The position numbers and the translations under genes are program-made. The notes under the pieces are model-generated. The model had not been told where the DNA came from, did not search any database, and worked only from the letters and a program-made list of their open reading frames with translations. Below, piece by piece: positions 17,766 to 26,684 of a stretch of 64,000 nt of DNA (position 1 is the first letter of the stretch; the number at the start of each line of letters is the position of its first letter). This DNA is from JBCCCJ01 sp039029315 (lineage in GTDB: Bacteria; Bacteroidota; Bacteroidia; J057), in contig JBCCGK010000062.1 of assembly GCA_039029315.1 (NCBI GenBank), positions 5,269 through 69,268 of the forward strand, given 5' to 3'.

Positions 17766-18496
17766 TCAGTTCTGTTCCCATTCCTTCACAACATGCTTCA
17801 TTTGCTGGACATGCCGTTGTGCATGTCTGGCAAGGAATAGGATGTATTGATAGACATCAAGTTTTCCAATATCATTGACTGACATACTGGTCTTGTAAAG
17901 AACTCCTTCCCCATTGGGCAGCTGATCAAGGACGGCCTGACAAGTCTGCATGTGCTGAAGAAAATCACGCTGAACCTGTGCCAGATCTGCTGTACCAGTG
18001 GGTTTCATATGATCTGGTCGTATCCAGGGAAAGGATTTATGAAGGGCGATTTCCTCCAGCTTTTGAGGACTGAGCTCATAGGCCTGCAATTCGGTTGAGA
18101 GGTCTCGCTTTTGTGTATTTTTCAGAGCTTTGGTTGCCCCCTTCTTAGAGACTGTTTGAAAATCTGTCACTTATTTTTTGTATGCGTCTTTTTTCCTCAT
18201 TCTGCGGCTTTTTTTGTTCTCATAGCACCACTATGAGAACAAAAAAGGGCCTTGGCTGAGAAAAAAATACACGATAAAAATTCTCAGCACAGATTCCTAA
18301 ACAGTCTCTGAATCAGAATCAACAGAAACTTGCTGGTCAAGACGATATGTTCGAGGATCTCAGCTATGGTCCAGCCTCCTGCCTCCGGCCTGAAACGAAG
18401 GATTTGTTCTGGTTGTTCGAACCAGGGCATGAGTAGTTTTTGAGTATCTTGAAGCTCTTCAGAAACATGTGTAACAATAGAGGTCGGTGTCATCAT
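17766..18496 (-). pseudogene. DinB-family protein gene interrupted by a small mobile element
   Basis: The N-terminal part (from ATG at 18496) reads GGWTIAEILEHIVLTSKFLL, and the C-terminal part (from about 18144 down to 17766) contains QRDFLQHMQTCQ and ARHAQRHVQQMKHV. Together they form a DinB/YfiT-like four-helix metal-binding protein with histidines in EILEHI and RHAQRHVQQ. A 161-bp insertion at 18148-18308 separates them. Taking out the insertion plus one 3-bp flank rejoins the two frames exactly in phase, predicting an intact protein of 188 residues. As it stands, translation stops inside the element. The C-terminal fragment could restart from an ATG at 18170, but it would lack helix 1. 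Confidence 0.85.
18148..18308. mobile_element. MITE-like insertion, 161 bp, inside the DinB gene
   Basis: The ends are perfect inverted repeats GAGACTGTTT and AAACAGTCTC, and similarity continues further in (AATCTG near both ends). The flanks are TTA (left) and TGA (right), both fitting a TNA target but not identical. The interior has no coding capacity. It contains a strong hairpin in which TTTTTTGTTCTCATAG pairs with CTATGAGAACAAAAAA around CACCA. The end sequence and the TNA target suggest mobilisation by an IS5-family-like transposase encoded elsewhere (inference). It shares its ends and a TATG-(G/C)-TCTTTTTTC sub-terminal block with the element at 26020. Confidence 0.8.
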
Positions 18497-18509
18497 TCTT
18501 CATATTTTC

Positions 18510-19139
18510 CTACAATACAAAACCAATCAAATAATAAGAAATTGTATTTCCCAATCCATGCGCAATCCAGCCGGGGATGATGCTTCCATTTCCAATTTTT
18601 TCTTTGATATATCCGACCAAATATCCAGCGGTCCCAGACAGAAAAAAGATAAAAATCGAGAATCTAAGGCTCGAACCAATGAGCAGAACGAACAATACTA
18701 CATGAACAAGAGCGAATATGAACGCCTGCAGGAGATTCCCTCTTTGATAGCCTAACCAACTCATCAGACGCTTGGCAACAAATCCGCGGAAGAAGATCTC
18801 CTCAGACAATGAGGTTTTGAATCCAGCCATGAGAAATAGCGTAAGCATGGTTTCCGTGCTCCAGCCAGCTCCTCTAAGCTTACCAATCACCGTATGCGGG
18901 CCTCGCATGGTCTCCATCAATTCCGGGTCCAACAGGCCTGCGAGAATTCCTCCGCCTAAAAAAAGCAGAGAAACCCCCACTGCATAAAGGTTTGCTTTCG
19001 TATTTGCGGAATGCAATCCAATGAAGCGAAAAAAGCTCGATTGCTTTCTGTAGCGAATCAGATACACCACAAAAGGAATCAGGCTGAATATCAAAATCTG
19101 AAGAATGGTAGAGATCAATTCTGTGAGAAGCATAAGCAA
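18510..19139 (-). CDS. CPBP-family intramembrane metalloprotease
   Basis: A 209-residue protein with about six hydrophobic segments. The family motifs are present: SEEIFFRGF (EExxxR) around residue 113, a histidine in FALVHVVLF, and a later GWIAHGLGN. These are the metal-binding and catalytic elements of the CAAX protease/bacteriocin-processing (Abi) family. Bacterial members cleave within the membrane, and some give bacteriocin self-immunity; no bacteriocin gene is nearby. It lies 13 bp downstream of the DinB start and on the same strand, but DinB transcription runs away from it. Confidence 0.88.
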   Translation of the reverse strand: MLMLLTELISTILQILIFSLIPFVVYLIRYRKQSSFFRFIGLHSANTKANLYAVGVSLLFLGGGILAGLLDPELMETMRGPHTVIGKLRGAGWSTETMLTLFLMAGFKTSLSEEIFFRGFVAKRLMSWLGYQRGNLLQAFIFALVHVVLFVLLIGSSLRFSIFIFFLSGTAGYLVGYIKEKIGNGSIIPGWIAHGLGNTISYYLIGFVL

Positions 19140-19360
19140 AGTCCTTACATAGATAAAGGTTCAAGGAGCGGATCAGAGAGGCGTATCACGAGAGGATTAA
19201 CAATCAGTAACTGTGTCGAAGGGGTTCCACTTGTTACACACCTTGTCCTCCGGAACAGGGATGAAGCTTTCTTCCCTTGAGTTGGCAAGCATATTCATCG
19301 AATCTGCCTATGTGCCAGAATTTCGTTCCAATTCACTCAAATGAACGATATCTGTTGTCA

Positions 19361-20455
19361 TCACTTTAGTGGGCCAAGCAGCCAATCTTCTACTTGCTCG
19401 ACAATATAGGCCAAAGAAAAAAATTGCAAAGCCCGTTCTCTTCCTGCTTTGCCGAATCGGTCTCTGAGGCCTGTATCCTGGATCAATTGTGCAAGTCGAT
19501 CCGCCAAGGCCTTCACATCTCCGTCTGGCACCACAAATCCAGTTTCGCCATCTACTACAACTTCTCTCATCGCAGCAGTATCCATCACCACGCATGGCAA
19601 CTCCAACAACATGGCTTCGATCAATGCGAGGCTGGTCCCTTCCCCAAAATGTGGAGTAAACACAAATATGCTACAGCTGTGCAGTTGGGCTTGCACATCT
19701 TCCACAAATCCAACAAAGCGCACCTGCTTTTCCAGGCCATGATCAGCCACAAGGGCCTGCAGTTTGTCTTTCTCTGGTCCTGTCCCCATGATGTGCAGTT
19801 CTGCTTCAGGCATGTCTGAACCTAGCTGTGCCATCGCCAGTATGAGCCGTTCAACGCCCTTCTCAGGAGACAACCTGGCACTGCATCCAATTCTAGCTGG
19901 AACCATTTCGGACCGCTTAGGCGTCCACCCACGGGGGTCTATCCCATTGTTCAGGCTGAGGGTTGGTTTGTTCAAGATAAATGGAAAAGCCTTCACAAAG
20001 GCATGAAAGGTTGCCTGTGAATTAGCCAAAAAACGCGTTACAACTCTGCGAAGGAACCATCGATTGATGATATGATTGCGAATCGGATAGGATACGCCCC
20101 GCCGAAAGATGATCTCTGGAACCTTCAGCCGATGTGCGATCCAACCAATGGTCTTAAGTTCATGTGAGGAATTTAGAATGAGGATATCCGGTGCCCGATT
20201 GATCAGAAGTTTCCGTGCCTGAAGAATTTTGGCAGGGTTGAGCAGGGACAAGGTCCTCAAAGGGAGTGCATGGCAGGGAATCTTGAGTTCAGATAGGCGT
20301 CCGTGAAGAACTGAATCAGGATACACAATGAATTCCACGGAATGACCGCGCTCCCTGAGTGCAGTCCCGACACTGAGCATCCATTTTTCACCTCCTCCCC
20401 AGGATCTGGAAAGATTGACCATCATAAGTCGAGGGGAATCCACTGCATCAGTCAT
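19361..20455 (-). CDS. Glycosyltransferase family 4 protein
   Basis: A 364-residue GT-B fold enzyme. The N-terminal domain carries the glycine-rich loop RSWGGGEKWML. The C-terminal domain has ARLSPEKGVERLI, the donor-site block FTPHFGEGTSLALIEAM with the conserved EX7E spacing, and GETGFVVPDGD. It transfers a sugar from a nucleotide-sugar donor to a lipid or saccharide acceptor at the cytoplasmic face of the membrane. Its start overlaps the end of the GT2 gene by 8 bp, so the two are coupled and probably act on the same glycan, such as a lipopolysaccharide core (inference). Confidence 0.9.
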   Translation of the reverse strand: MTDAVDSPRLMMVNLSRSWGGGEKWMLSVGTALRERGHSVEFIVYPDSVLHGRLSELKIPCHALPLRTLSLLNPAKILQARKLLINRAPDILILNSSHELKTIGWIAHRLKVPEIIFRRGVSYPIRNHIINRWFLRRVVTRFLANSQATFHAFVKAFPFILNKPTLSLNNGIDPRGWTPKRSEMVPARIGCSARLSPEKGVERLILAMAQLGSDMPEAELHIMGTGPEKDKLQALVADHGLEKQVRFVGFVEDVQAQLHSCSIFVFTPHFGEGTSLALIEAMLLELPCVVMDTAAMREVVVDGETGFVVPDGDVKALADRLAQLIQDTGLRDRFGKAGRERALQFFSLAYIVEQVEDWLLGPLK

Positions 20456-21191
20456 TTGTCAGACGTTTGAGTTTGGCATATCTCAAAAACACTGCAAATG
20501 CAGAAACGATGCTGAGTTGGAATCCCAAATATCCTTCTCTGAATCCTTGTTGAAGGACATACATTTTCAGAAACCGATAGAGAGGCGAAAACAATAGTTT
20601 GTACCAACTCGCTCGTTTTCCTTTCTCAAGCATGGATTGGGCATGCAGACTGGAATATCTATCAATTCTTTCCAAATGATCATCCAGGGAATAATTGGTG
20701 TAGTGAATCAGATCACCTGCAAGTCTCTGTAAGGAAGCATCTTCCCGATAATGCAATCGTTCGTGAACAAACTCCCCTACCCACTGGGAACCGTCCTTCG
20801 GAAACAAACGGACTTTATAATCAGGGTACCAGCCACACCTTCGAATCCATTTCCCGCAATAGAAACTCTGTCGAGAGAATTCAAAAACCCCACTCAGGCT
20901 GTCCTTTTTGTCCAGGATGGAAGTTCTCAATTCAGCCGACAGTCGCTCATCTGCATCCAGGGAAAGGATATAAGGATGTGTGGCCAATTCGTTGGCAAAA
21001 TTTTTATTTGCAGAATAGTTGATCCAATCTTTGGTTACAAAACGAACATCGAACCCTCGACAAATCTCTTCCGTGCGGTCTGTACTCCCCGCATCGACAA
21101 CCACTATTTCATCAGCAACAGTCTGTACAGATTCCAGGCAAGCCTTGATATTGGCTTCTTCATTGCGCGTGATGATGACAACAGAGATCAA
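20448..21191 (-). CDS. Glycosyltransferase family 2 protein (LPS core WaaE/KdtX type)
   Basis: A 247-residue GT-A fold enzyme beginning MISVVIITRNEEANI, with VVDAGSTDRTEEIC as nucleotide-binding part and the DADERLS metal-binding Asp motif around residue 85. WYPDYKVRLFPKDG and VHERLHY follow, as in the WaaE/KdtX group that adds glucose or another hexose to the lipopolysaccharide inner core. That acceptor is an inference. A hydrophobic stretch near the C-terminus (residues 205-235) may tie it to the membrane. It is the first gene of a two-gene unit with the GT4 gene. Confidence 0.9.
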   Translation of the reverse strand: MISVVIITRNEEANIKACLESVQTVADEIVVVDAGSTDRTEEICRGFDVRFVTKDWINYSANKNFANELATHPYILSLDADERLSAELRTSILDKKDSLSGVFEFSRQSFYCGKWIRRCGWYPDYKVRLFPKDGSQWVGEFVHERLHYREDASLQRLAGDLIHYTNYSLDDHLERIDRYSSLHAQSMLEKGKRASWYKLLFSPLYRFLKMYVLQQGFREGYLGFQLSIVSAFAVFLRYAKLKRLTND

Positions 21192-21429
21192 TAGAAGCAG
21201 CTTGATGTGTAATTATAGAATTTTGTATGCAAGATCCTTTAGGCGTAACAAGTCGGAAGCCCTGATCCCCTGCTCAAACTTCCATGTCTTTGACGATAAC
21301 CTTCTCAGATAGGAAGAAGGAGAATCCAGACAAATCGGACAGGGTCACACAACCTATTTTCTGGAAAGACGACAATCTCGTGCTACAGAATGGCTAGCTG
21401 ATCTATGTTGGACCTTTCCGTCAAGTATG

Positions 21430-22884
21430 CTAATTCCTCAGATCTCCCTTTTCCCGCACCTTGCTTACCTTGATCATATTCGTCAGGCCATACTCATGCA
21501 GTGGCATACTTCCAGTATTGATCAGGATATCCCCTGCCTTGACCAACTCTTTTTCTTTCAGGATTTCATGCACCTCCTGAATGGTCGTATCAGTACTTTC
21601 ATGCCCATCATAATAAAATGCTCTAACCCCCCAGACCAGATTCAGGGTATTGAGGATTCCTCTGTTGTCAGAAAAAGCAAAGATATGGGCATGAGGCCGA
21701 CATCTCGACAGTTGGAAGACCGTATAGCCTGAACGCGTCATCCCAAGAATGGCTCGTGCTTCTGTTCTATGTGCCAGTTCACAAGCAGATTTGATAATGG
21801 CGTGGCTCAAGGGCTCTGAATTGGTAGGAATCGTATCCAGGTTTCGATTGTATATTTCAGAATCTTCCTGTTCTACATTTTTGAGGATGCGATTCATGCT
21901 TTCCACTACCACAACAGGATGTTCCCCCACGGAGGTCTCCCCACTCAGCATGACAGCATCAGCACCATCAACAAGGGCATTTGCCACATCATTGGCTTCT
22001 GCGCGTGTTGGTCTCGAATTCTGAATCATTGATTCCATGACCTGTGTGGCGACAATCACAGGCTTCCCTTCTTTGTTACATCTTCGGATGATACGCTTCT
22101 GCCATACCGGCACCTCTTCCATACGGATCTCAACGCCAAGGTCCCCCCGTGCTACCATGATCCCGTCCGATGCTGTAATTATTTCATCAATATTTTCCAG
22201 TGCTTCAGGTTTTTCAATCTTGGCGATGACTTTGGATACTCCATTTTTCAGGCGAATCAATTCTTTGAGTAATTTGATATCATCCGCAGACCGAACAAAT
22301 GACAGTGCCAGCCACTCGACCTTGTGTTTGATCGCAAAATCTATGTCTTTGAAATCCTTTTCTGTGATCGTAGGTTCAGAAATCTGAGTGAACGGCAGGT
22401 TGACCCCTTTTCGGCTTTGGATGATTTTTCCAGAAGTAATCCGAAGTTTGACTGTATTGGCATTATTGGTCTCGACCACAACACTTTCTACCTTCCCATC
22501 ATCCATCAATACGACATCACCAGCTTTGACATCCTGGGCGAAAGCATTGTATTGAATCGGGAGGGCATTCTCTGTTTGCTCTTTGATGTCTGATCTCAAA
22601 GTAACGATTTGACCAGGCTTGATTTTCAGGTCTTTTTTCAGAATACCAATTCGAATTTTGGGGCCTTGCAAGTCTTGCAGAATAGCGATAGTGGTGCCGT
22701 GTTTTTCATTGATACCGCGAATGTACTTCAGAGATTTCTCATGTGTTTCGTGATCAGCATGAGAGAAATTCAGTCTGGCGACATCCATGCCAGCTTCAGC
22801 CATTTGAAGAAGTGTTTTTGCATTGTTGCAAGCAGGCCCGATGGTTGCAACGATTTTTGTACGTCGCAGATGAAATAAGTTCAA
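21430..22884 (-). CDS. pyk: Pyruvate kinase
   Basis: The last step of glycolysis: phosphoenolpyruvate plus ADP to pyruvate plus ATP. It starts TKIVATIGPAC and contains DVARLNFSHA, ILQDLQGPKIRIG, the active-site block SKVIAKIEKPEAL, MVARGDLGVEI and ATQVMESMIQNSRPTRAE. It ends with the C-terminal allosteric domain (ILINTGSMPLHEYGLTNMIKV). The length of 484 residues is normal. Its start overlaps the IPExxxVDY gene stop by 4 bp, the conserved Bacteroidota arrangement, so the pair is one operon. Confidence 0.96.
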   Translation of the reverse strand: MNLFHLRRTKIVATIGPACNNAKTLLQMAEAGMDVARLNFSHADHETHEKSLKYIRGINEKHGTTIAILQDLQGPKIRIGILKKDLKIKPGQIVTLRSDIKEQTENALPIQYNAFAQDVKAGDVVLMDDGKVESVVVETNNANTVKLRITSGKIIQSRKGVNLPFTQISEPTITEKDFKDIDFAIKHKVEWLALSFVRSADDIKLLKELIRLKNGVSKVIAKIEKPEALENIDEIITASDGIMVARGDLGVEIRMEEVPVWQKRIIRRCNKEGKPVIVATQVMESMIQNSRPTRAEANDVANALVDGADAVMLSGETSVGEHPVVVVESMNRILKNVEQEDSEIYNRNLDTIPTNSEPLSHAIIKSACELAHRTEARAILGMTRSGYTVFQLSRCRPHAHIFAFSDNRGILNTLNLVWGVRAFYYDGHESTDTTIQEVHEILKEKELVKAGDILINTGSMPLHEYGLTNMIKVSKVREKGDLRN

Positions 22885-23330
22885 AGGAATAATGATTTAA
22901 TGTTTTTAACATGAGAGATATCAATGGCAGACACAACGAGATCGAGCGCATTTATGCTGGAAAGAATGCCTGCCAAATCGGGGGTATTTGTTTTTTCAAA
23001 TCGAATGTGCAAAAAATATGCAAAGGTTTGAATTTCTGGCAATAACCGTTTTTGAGGTGGATAATGAAGAAAAAACTCCTGCCCGGAAATAGAGATAAGA
23101 TCCTGGTAGAAAACATCCCTTTTAGATCTATCTGGCGACATCCGAAACAAAGATTGATTTTCCTCAATGGCCTCATTGTCAGGAGGCAATTCCTGTTGTT
23201 CATTCACTGTCAACGCCAACTCCAGACACTGATTCAGTTCAAAGCATAGCTTCCATATCCGTTCATGGGTGGCAATACCGATGACGACAGATTGGTATTC
23301 GAGTGGGTCTTGGATTTGGACTCTTTTCAC
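22881..23330 (-). CDS. IPExxxVDY-family protein
   Basis: A small protein of about 150 residues, found in Bacteroidota between pyk and the acpP-fabF-rnc genes, exactly its position here. The namesake motif is degenerate: LLPEIQTFAYFLHIRF replaces IPExxxVDY at about residue 100. Function is unknown. Start: AAAGGAG lies 4 bp before a GTG at 23330, which is preferred to the overlapping TTG at 23333. It is divergent from acpP and coupled to pyk by a 4-bp overlap. Confidence 0.8.
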   Translation of the reverse strand: MKRVQIQDPLEYQSVVIGIATHERIWKLCFELNQCLELALTVNEQQELPPDNEAIEENQSLFRMSPDRSKRDVFYQDLISISGQEFFLHYPPQKRLLPEIQTFAYFLHIRFEKTNTPDLAGILSSINALDLVVSAIDISHVKNIKSLFL

Positions 23331-23465
23331 CAAACTCCTTTATTAGGGGTGAAAAAGGAAAATAATCAGTGGCAACGATGGAAGAATTCAAAAAGTATTA
23401 TATTTGCCAAAATTTTTTCCGAAAGCGGTTCCAATAAACAATTAACAAATTAAAAAGCAAAGAAA

Positions 23466-23705
23466 ATGTCTAAGATCGCTGACAAAGTAAAAGACATCAT
23501 CATCGATAAACTTGGTGTCGAGGCATCGGAGATTACTCCTGAAGCAAGCTTCGCTAATGATTTGGGGGCAGATTCACTCGACACAGTCGAATTGATCATG
23601 GAATTCGAAAAAGAATTCAACATCAGTATTCCTGATGAAGCAGCCGAAAAAATCGTAACCGTGGGCGACTCTATTGCATATCTCCAGGAGAATGCAAAAG
23701 AGTAA
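23466..23705 (+). CDS. acpP: Acyl carrier protein
   Basis: A 79-residue acidic carrier for growing acyl chains in fatty acid synthesis. Ser37 in DLGADSLDTVELIMEFE is the phosphopantetheine attachment site. Length and sequence are typical. A TATATTTG box at 23399-23406 could be the -7 element of its promoter, with a weak -33 element. fabF follows after 65 bp. Confidence 0.97.
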   Translation: MSKIADKVKDIIIDKLGVEASEITPEASFANDLGADSLDTVELIMEFEKEFNISIPDEAAEKIVTVGDSIAYLQENAKE

Positions 23706-23770
23706 TATTCGTCTCTACAAGCTGAGCCAGCTGTTTACGGCTTAATTTTCGAAACAATTATCCTGAACAT

Positions 23771-25015
23771 ATGCAGGAAAAACGGGTGGTTATCACCGGA
23801 CTGGGTGCGTTGACACCCATTGGAAATAATGTCGCTTCCTATTGGGAGGGACTATCAACCGGAGTGAGTGGTTCAGATTGGATCACTCACTTCGATGCGG
23901 AATTATTCCGCACAAAATTTGCTTGTGAGGTAAAGAATTTTGATCCCAAGGATCATATTGATCGCAAACTCGCTCGCAGAATGGATTCATTTACTCATTT
24001 TGCGATGGTAGCTGCGGATGAAGCCCTGGAAGATGCCAACTTCAACATGGACAAAGTAGACCGGAACCGATTCGGTGTGGTCATGGGGTCCGGGATTGGG
24101 GGCATCGGGGTATTCGCTGAGCAGGTATCCAATTTTGCGCTGGGCAATGGTACTCCACGATTCAATCCGTTCTTCATTCCCAAGATGATCATCGACATTG
24201 GATCAGGCCATATTTCTATCAAACATGGGCTGAAAGGTCCAAATTATTCCAGTGTCTCTGCCTGTGCGACCTCTTCCAATTGTGTCATCGATGCCTACAT
24301 GCTGATCAAGCAAGGCTATGCTGATGTGATGCTGGCTGGAGGTGCTGAAGCTGCCATCACGGTTGTCGGTATGGGAGGATTCAATGCAATGAAAGCCTTG
24401 TCCGAAAACAATGATGAATACCAATCTGCCAGTCGACCATTTGATAAGCGCCGAGACGGATTCGTCATGGGGGAAGGAGGCGGATGCCTGGTGGTGGAAT
24501 CTTATGAACATGCGGTTGCACGAGGGGCCAAGATCTATGCAGAGCTAAAAGGAGTTGGGATGAGTGCCGATGCTCATCATATCACTGCTCCCAGCCCTGA
24601 TGGTGATGGTGCCAAGCGAGTCATGCGCATGGTGCTCGATGATGCTGGTCTCACGCCTGAAACTGTTGATTATATCAATGTTCACGGGACTTCCACTCCT
24701 TTGGGAGACATCAGTGAAACCCTGGCCATCAAAGAAGTATTCGGTGATCATGCCTACAAATTGAACATCAGTTCTACCAAATCCATGACTGGCCACTTAT
24801 TGGGTGCTGCAGGTGCGATAGAAGCCATTGCGGCGATATTGGCCATGCAGAACAATTTGGTTCCGCCTACCATCCATCATACAGAGGATGATCCTGAATG
24901 TGATTTGAATTATACATTCAATGTGGCGCAGGAACGAGAGGTCAATGTGGCAATTAGCAATACTTTTGGGTTTGGCGGTCACAATGCTTCTCTGCTTTTC
25001 ACAAAAATGGAGTAA
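23771..25015 (+). CDS. fabF: 3-oxoacyl-[acyl-carrier-protein] synthase II
   Basis: Condenses malonyl-ACP with acyl-ACP to lengthen fatty acids. The catalytic triad is visible: Cys165 in SVSACATSSN, a His in NVHGTSTPLGD and a His in STKSMTGHLLGAAG. The glycine-rich end NTFGFGGHNASLLF is characteristic. Its 414 residues match the family. It is co-transcribed with acpP; a hairpin follows at 25037-25067, before rnc. Confidence 0.97.
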   Translation: MQEKRVVITGLGALTPIGNNVASYWEGLSTGVSGSDWITHFDAELFRTKFACEVKNFDPKDHIDRKLARRMDSFTHFAMVAADEALEDANFNMDKVDRNRFGVVMGSGIGGIGVFAEQVSNFALGNGTPRFNPFFIPKMIIDIGSGHISIKHGLKGPNYSSVSACATSSNCVIDAYMLIKQGYADVMLAGGAEAAITVVGMGGFNAMKALSENNDEYQSASRPFDKRRDGFVMGEGGGCLVVESYEHAVARGAKIYAELKGVGMSADAHHITAPSPDGDGAKRVMRMVLDDAGLTPETVDYINVHGTSTPLGDISETLAIKEVFGDHAYKLNISSTKSMTGHLLGAAGAIEAIAAILAMQNNLVPPTIHHTEDDPECDLNYTFNVAQEREVNVAISNTFGFGGHNASLLFTKME

Positions 25016-25036
25016 GCAAACAAGCTGAAACGAAAC

Positions 25037-25067
25037 ATGGGCATGAAGGGGCTGCCCCTTCGCCCAT
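25037..25067 (+). terminator. Hairpin terminator after fabF
   Basis: ATGGGC-at-GAAGGGG pairs with CCCCTTC-GCCCAT around a CTG loop, followed by TTCTTCTT. The T-run is weak, so termination may be partial, allowing some read-through into rnc. Confidence 0.6.
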
Positions 25068-25211
25068 TTCTTCTTCACGCACACAATTTTTCTTCCTTCC
25101 TGACTTCTTTCGGGCTATCTCTTACAACCCTTCTTTCTGAACTCAGTATTTTCGACTGAGAACACTCCTTGTGCTTTTGGATTTTGAAGCTTATTTTTGT
25201 TTGAGCACGGG

Positions 25212-25973
25212 ATGGCAATGGTGACAATGAGACAACTCTACAATTTTTATTTATCTGGTCAGCGGGAATTTGCGCGAACTATTTGGGAAATCTCAGGATA
25301 TATCCCCAAAGAGATCTTCCTGTACCAACTTGCTCTAACTCACAGTTCCTCCATCAGTCCCTCTGCAAAAAAAGAGAATCGTCTCCGAGCAGTGGCTAGG
25401 GGCTGTAACGAGCGGCTGGAGTTTTTGGGAGATTCTATTCTGGATTCAGTCATTGCAGAATACCTCTTCAAAATCTATCCCACCAAAGATGAGGGATTCC
25501 TTACCGAGATGCGGTCAAAGATCGTAAACCGAAAATCCCTCAATAACATCTGCAAGAAGCTTCGAATTGATGTATTGATCCAACATCGCCAAACTGGTTC
25601 TATCAATGAATCCATGTACGGAGATGCCTTGGAAGCATTCATTGGGGCGATATACCTCGACCTTGGATACAAACGAACCAAACATTTTATCTACCATCGA
25701 ATCATCGAACCACATATTCATCTCCATACCGTAGAGAATCAAATCATCAGCCACAAAAACAAGCTGATCGAATATGTGCAAAAGGCGAAATTAGGATTGC
25801 TTATCTTTGAAGTCATCGCTGAAATTGGGGAAGGGCGAAACAAAATCTTCCGAATCCAGGCGAAGGTCGGACAAAAAGTTCTGGGAGTGGGAGAGGGAAA
25901 AAATAAAAAATCCGCAGAACAGCGAGCTTCTGAAGATGCCCTCAATCGGCTCAATATGATTTCGGCTAGCTAA
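25212..25973 (+). CDS. rnc: Ribonuclease III
   Basis: A double-strand-specific endoribonuclease of about 253 residues. The nuclease signature is CNERLEFLGDSILDSVIAEY, with a second acidic site in GDALEAFIGAIYLDLGY. The C-terminal double-stranded-RNA-binding domain ends with GVGEGKNKKSAEQRASEDAL. The start is uncertain: ATGs at 25212, 25218 and 25227 and a TTG at 25197 are all in frame, and homology begins at LYNFYLS. The pyk/IPExxxVDY and acpP-fabF-rnc neighbourhood is conserved in Bacteroidota. Confidence 0.93.
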   Translation: MAMVTMRQLYNFYLSGQREFARTIWEISGYIPKEIFLYQLALTHSSSISPSAKKENRLRAVARGCNERLEFLGDSILDSVIAEYLFKIYPTKDEGFLTEMRSKIVNRKSLNNICKKLRIDVLIQHRQTGSINESMYGDALEAFIGAIYLDLGYKRTKHFIYHRIIEPHIHLHTVENQIISHKNKLIEYVQKAKLGLLIFEVIAEIGEGRNKIFRIQAKVGQKVLGVGEGKNKKSAEQRASEDALNRLNMISAS

Positions 25974-26019
25974 TATTAGAAACGAATGATTTTGTAAGGG
26001 ATTTTTTTCAATCTCTTTA

Positions 26020-26204
26020 GAGACTGTTTGGGTGTGTTAGGCAGAAATTGTTATCGGTTATTTTTTTGACTATTGAGGCGCGCAAAGCAGCAGCGCAGCA
26101 GACCATCCGATCAGAATTTAGCCCAGCTTTATGAGGATTTGTGCAACGAAAAAAGGCGAAAAAAGAGCCATAACAAAACTACTGGAACGAATTCAAACAG
26201 TCTC
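26020..26204. mobile_element. MITE-like element, 185 bp, between rnc and a lipoprotein gene
   Basis: Perfect 11-bp terminal inverted repeats GAGACTGTTTG and CAAACAGTCTC, flanked on both sides by TTA (26017-26019 and 26205-26207) as a 3-bp target duplication. There is no transposase. The right half carries the sub-terminal block TTTGTTATGGCTCTTTTTTC (reverse strand), like that in the element at 18148. The right-hand TTA is the reverse complement of the TAA stop codon of the adjacent lipoprotein gene, so the element sits exactly against that gene's end without altering its product. Confidence 0.8.
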
Positions 26205-26669
26205 TTAGTCTTTGATTATCAGAACCGATGGCGAAATCGCCTCTGCACTCCAGTTCCCTGCTCTATCCCTTAGACGAACTCTGAACGTCAATTCTTCCTC
26301 CTCATCCTTGCTCAATAAGTATAATTGCGGAATGCCTATCCGCAAGGTTCCGCGAATATGAACCGTATCCCCAAGTGGGGCCAAAGGAGGAATGTGAAAC
26401 AAATCTGCCTGCGGCAATCGACTGTCTTTGATGGACAAACTCCTTTCCTCTGTAATGACAGTCCCAATGTCTCCTTCTATATCATCGTATTCAAGAAGCA
26501 ACACCAGGGAGTCCACAAACTGAACAATGGTATCCTGACTTAGTCCCAGGATATGGATTGCTGGCTCGGAGGACCGCTCAGGAATGTCTGCCGGGGGAGC
26601 ACAAGCAATCATCATCAAAGCAAGGAGGCCTGAAATACATGCGACAGCGAATTGAATACCTTTGATCAT
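26205..26669 (-). CDS. Small lipoprotein of unknown function
   Basis: A 154-residue protein with a signal peptide and lipobox ending in LMMIACAPP, so the mature protein should begin with a lipidated Cys. The rest looks like one beta-sandwich: ILGLSQDTIVQFVDSLVLLL, an acidic DDIEGDIG calcium-type loop, and LTFRVRLRDRAGNWSAEAIS, which resembles fibronectin III or cadherin-like edges. No family was recognised. It is the last gene of a five-gene run on the minus strand, 15 bp after the cytochrome-like lipoprotein, and probably its partner at the membrane. Confidence 0.75.
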   Translation of the reverse strand: MIKGIQFAVACISGLLALMMIACAPPADIPERSSEPAIHILGLSQDTIVQFVDSLVLLLEYDDIEGDIGTVITEERSLSIKDSRLPQADLFHIPPLAPLGDTVHIRGTLRIGIPQLYLLSKDEEEELTFRVRLRDRAGNWSAEAISPSVLIIKD

Positions 26670-26684
26670 GATTGTTGGGTTCGA

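Noticed and set aside
18510..19139. CPBP protease considered as part of an anti-phage or bacteriocin locus
   Set aside because: No bacteriocin precursor, transporter or defence gene lies nearby; the neighbours are a broken DinB gene and glycosyltransferases.
26073..26273. A 66-codon plus-strand frame starting inside the 26020 element
   Set aside because: It crosses the element boundary into the antisense of the lipoprotein gene, so it cannot be a conserved gene or a transposase remnant.
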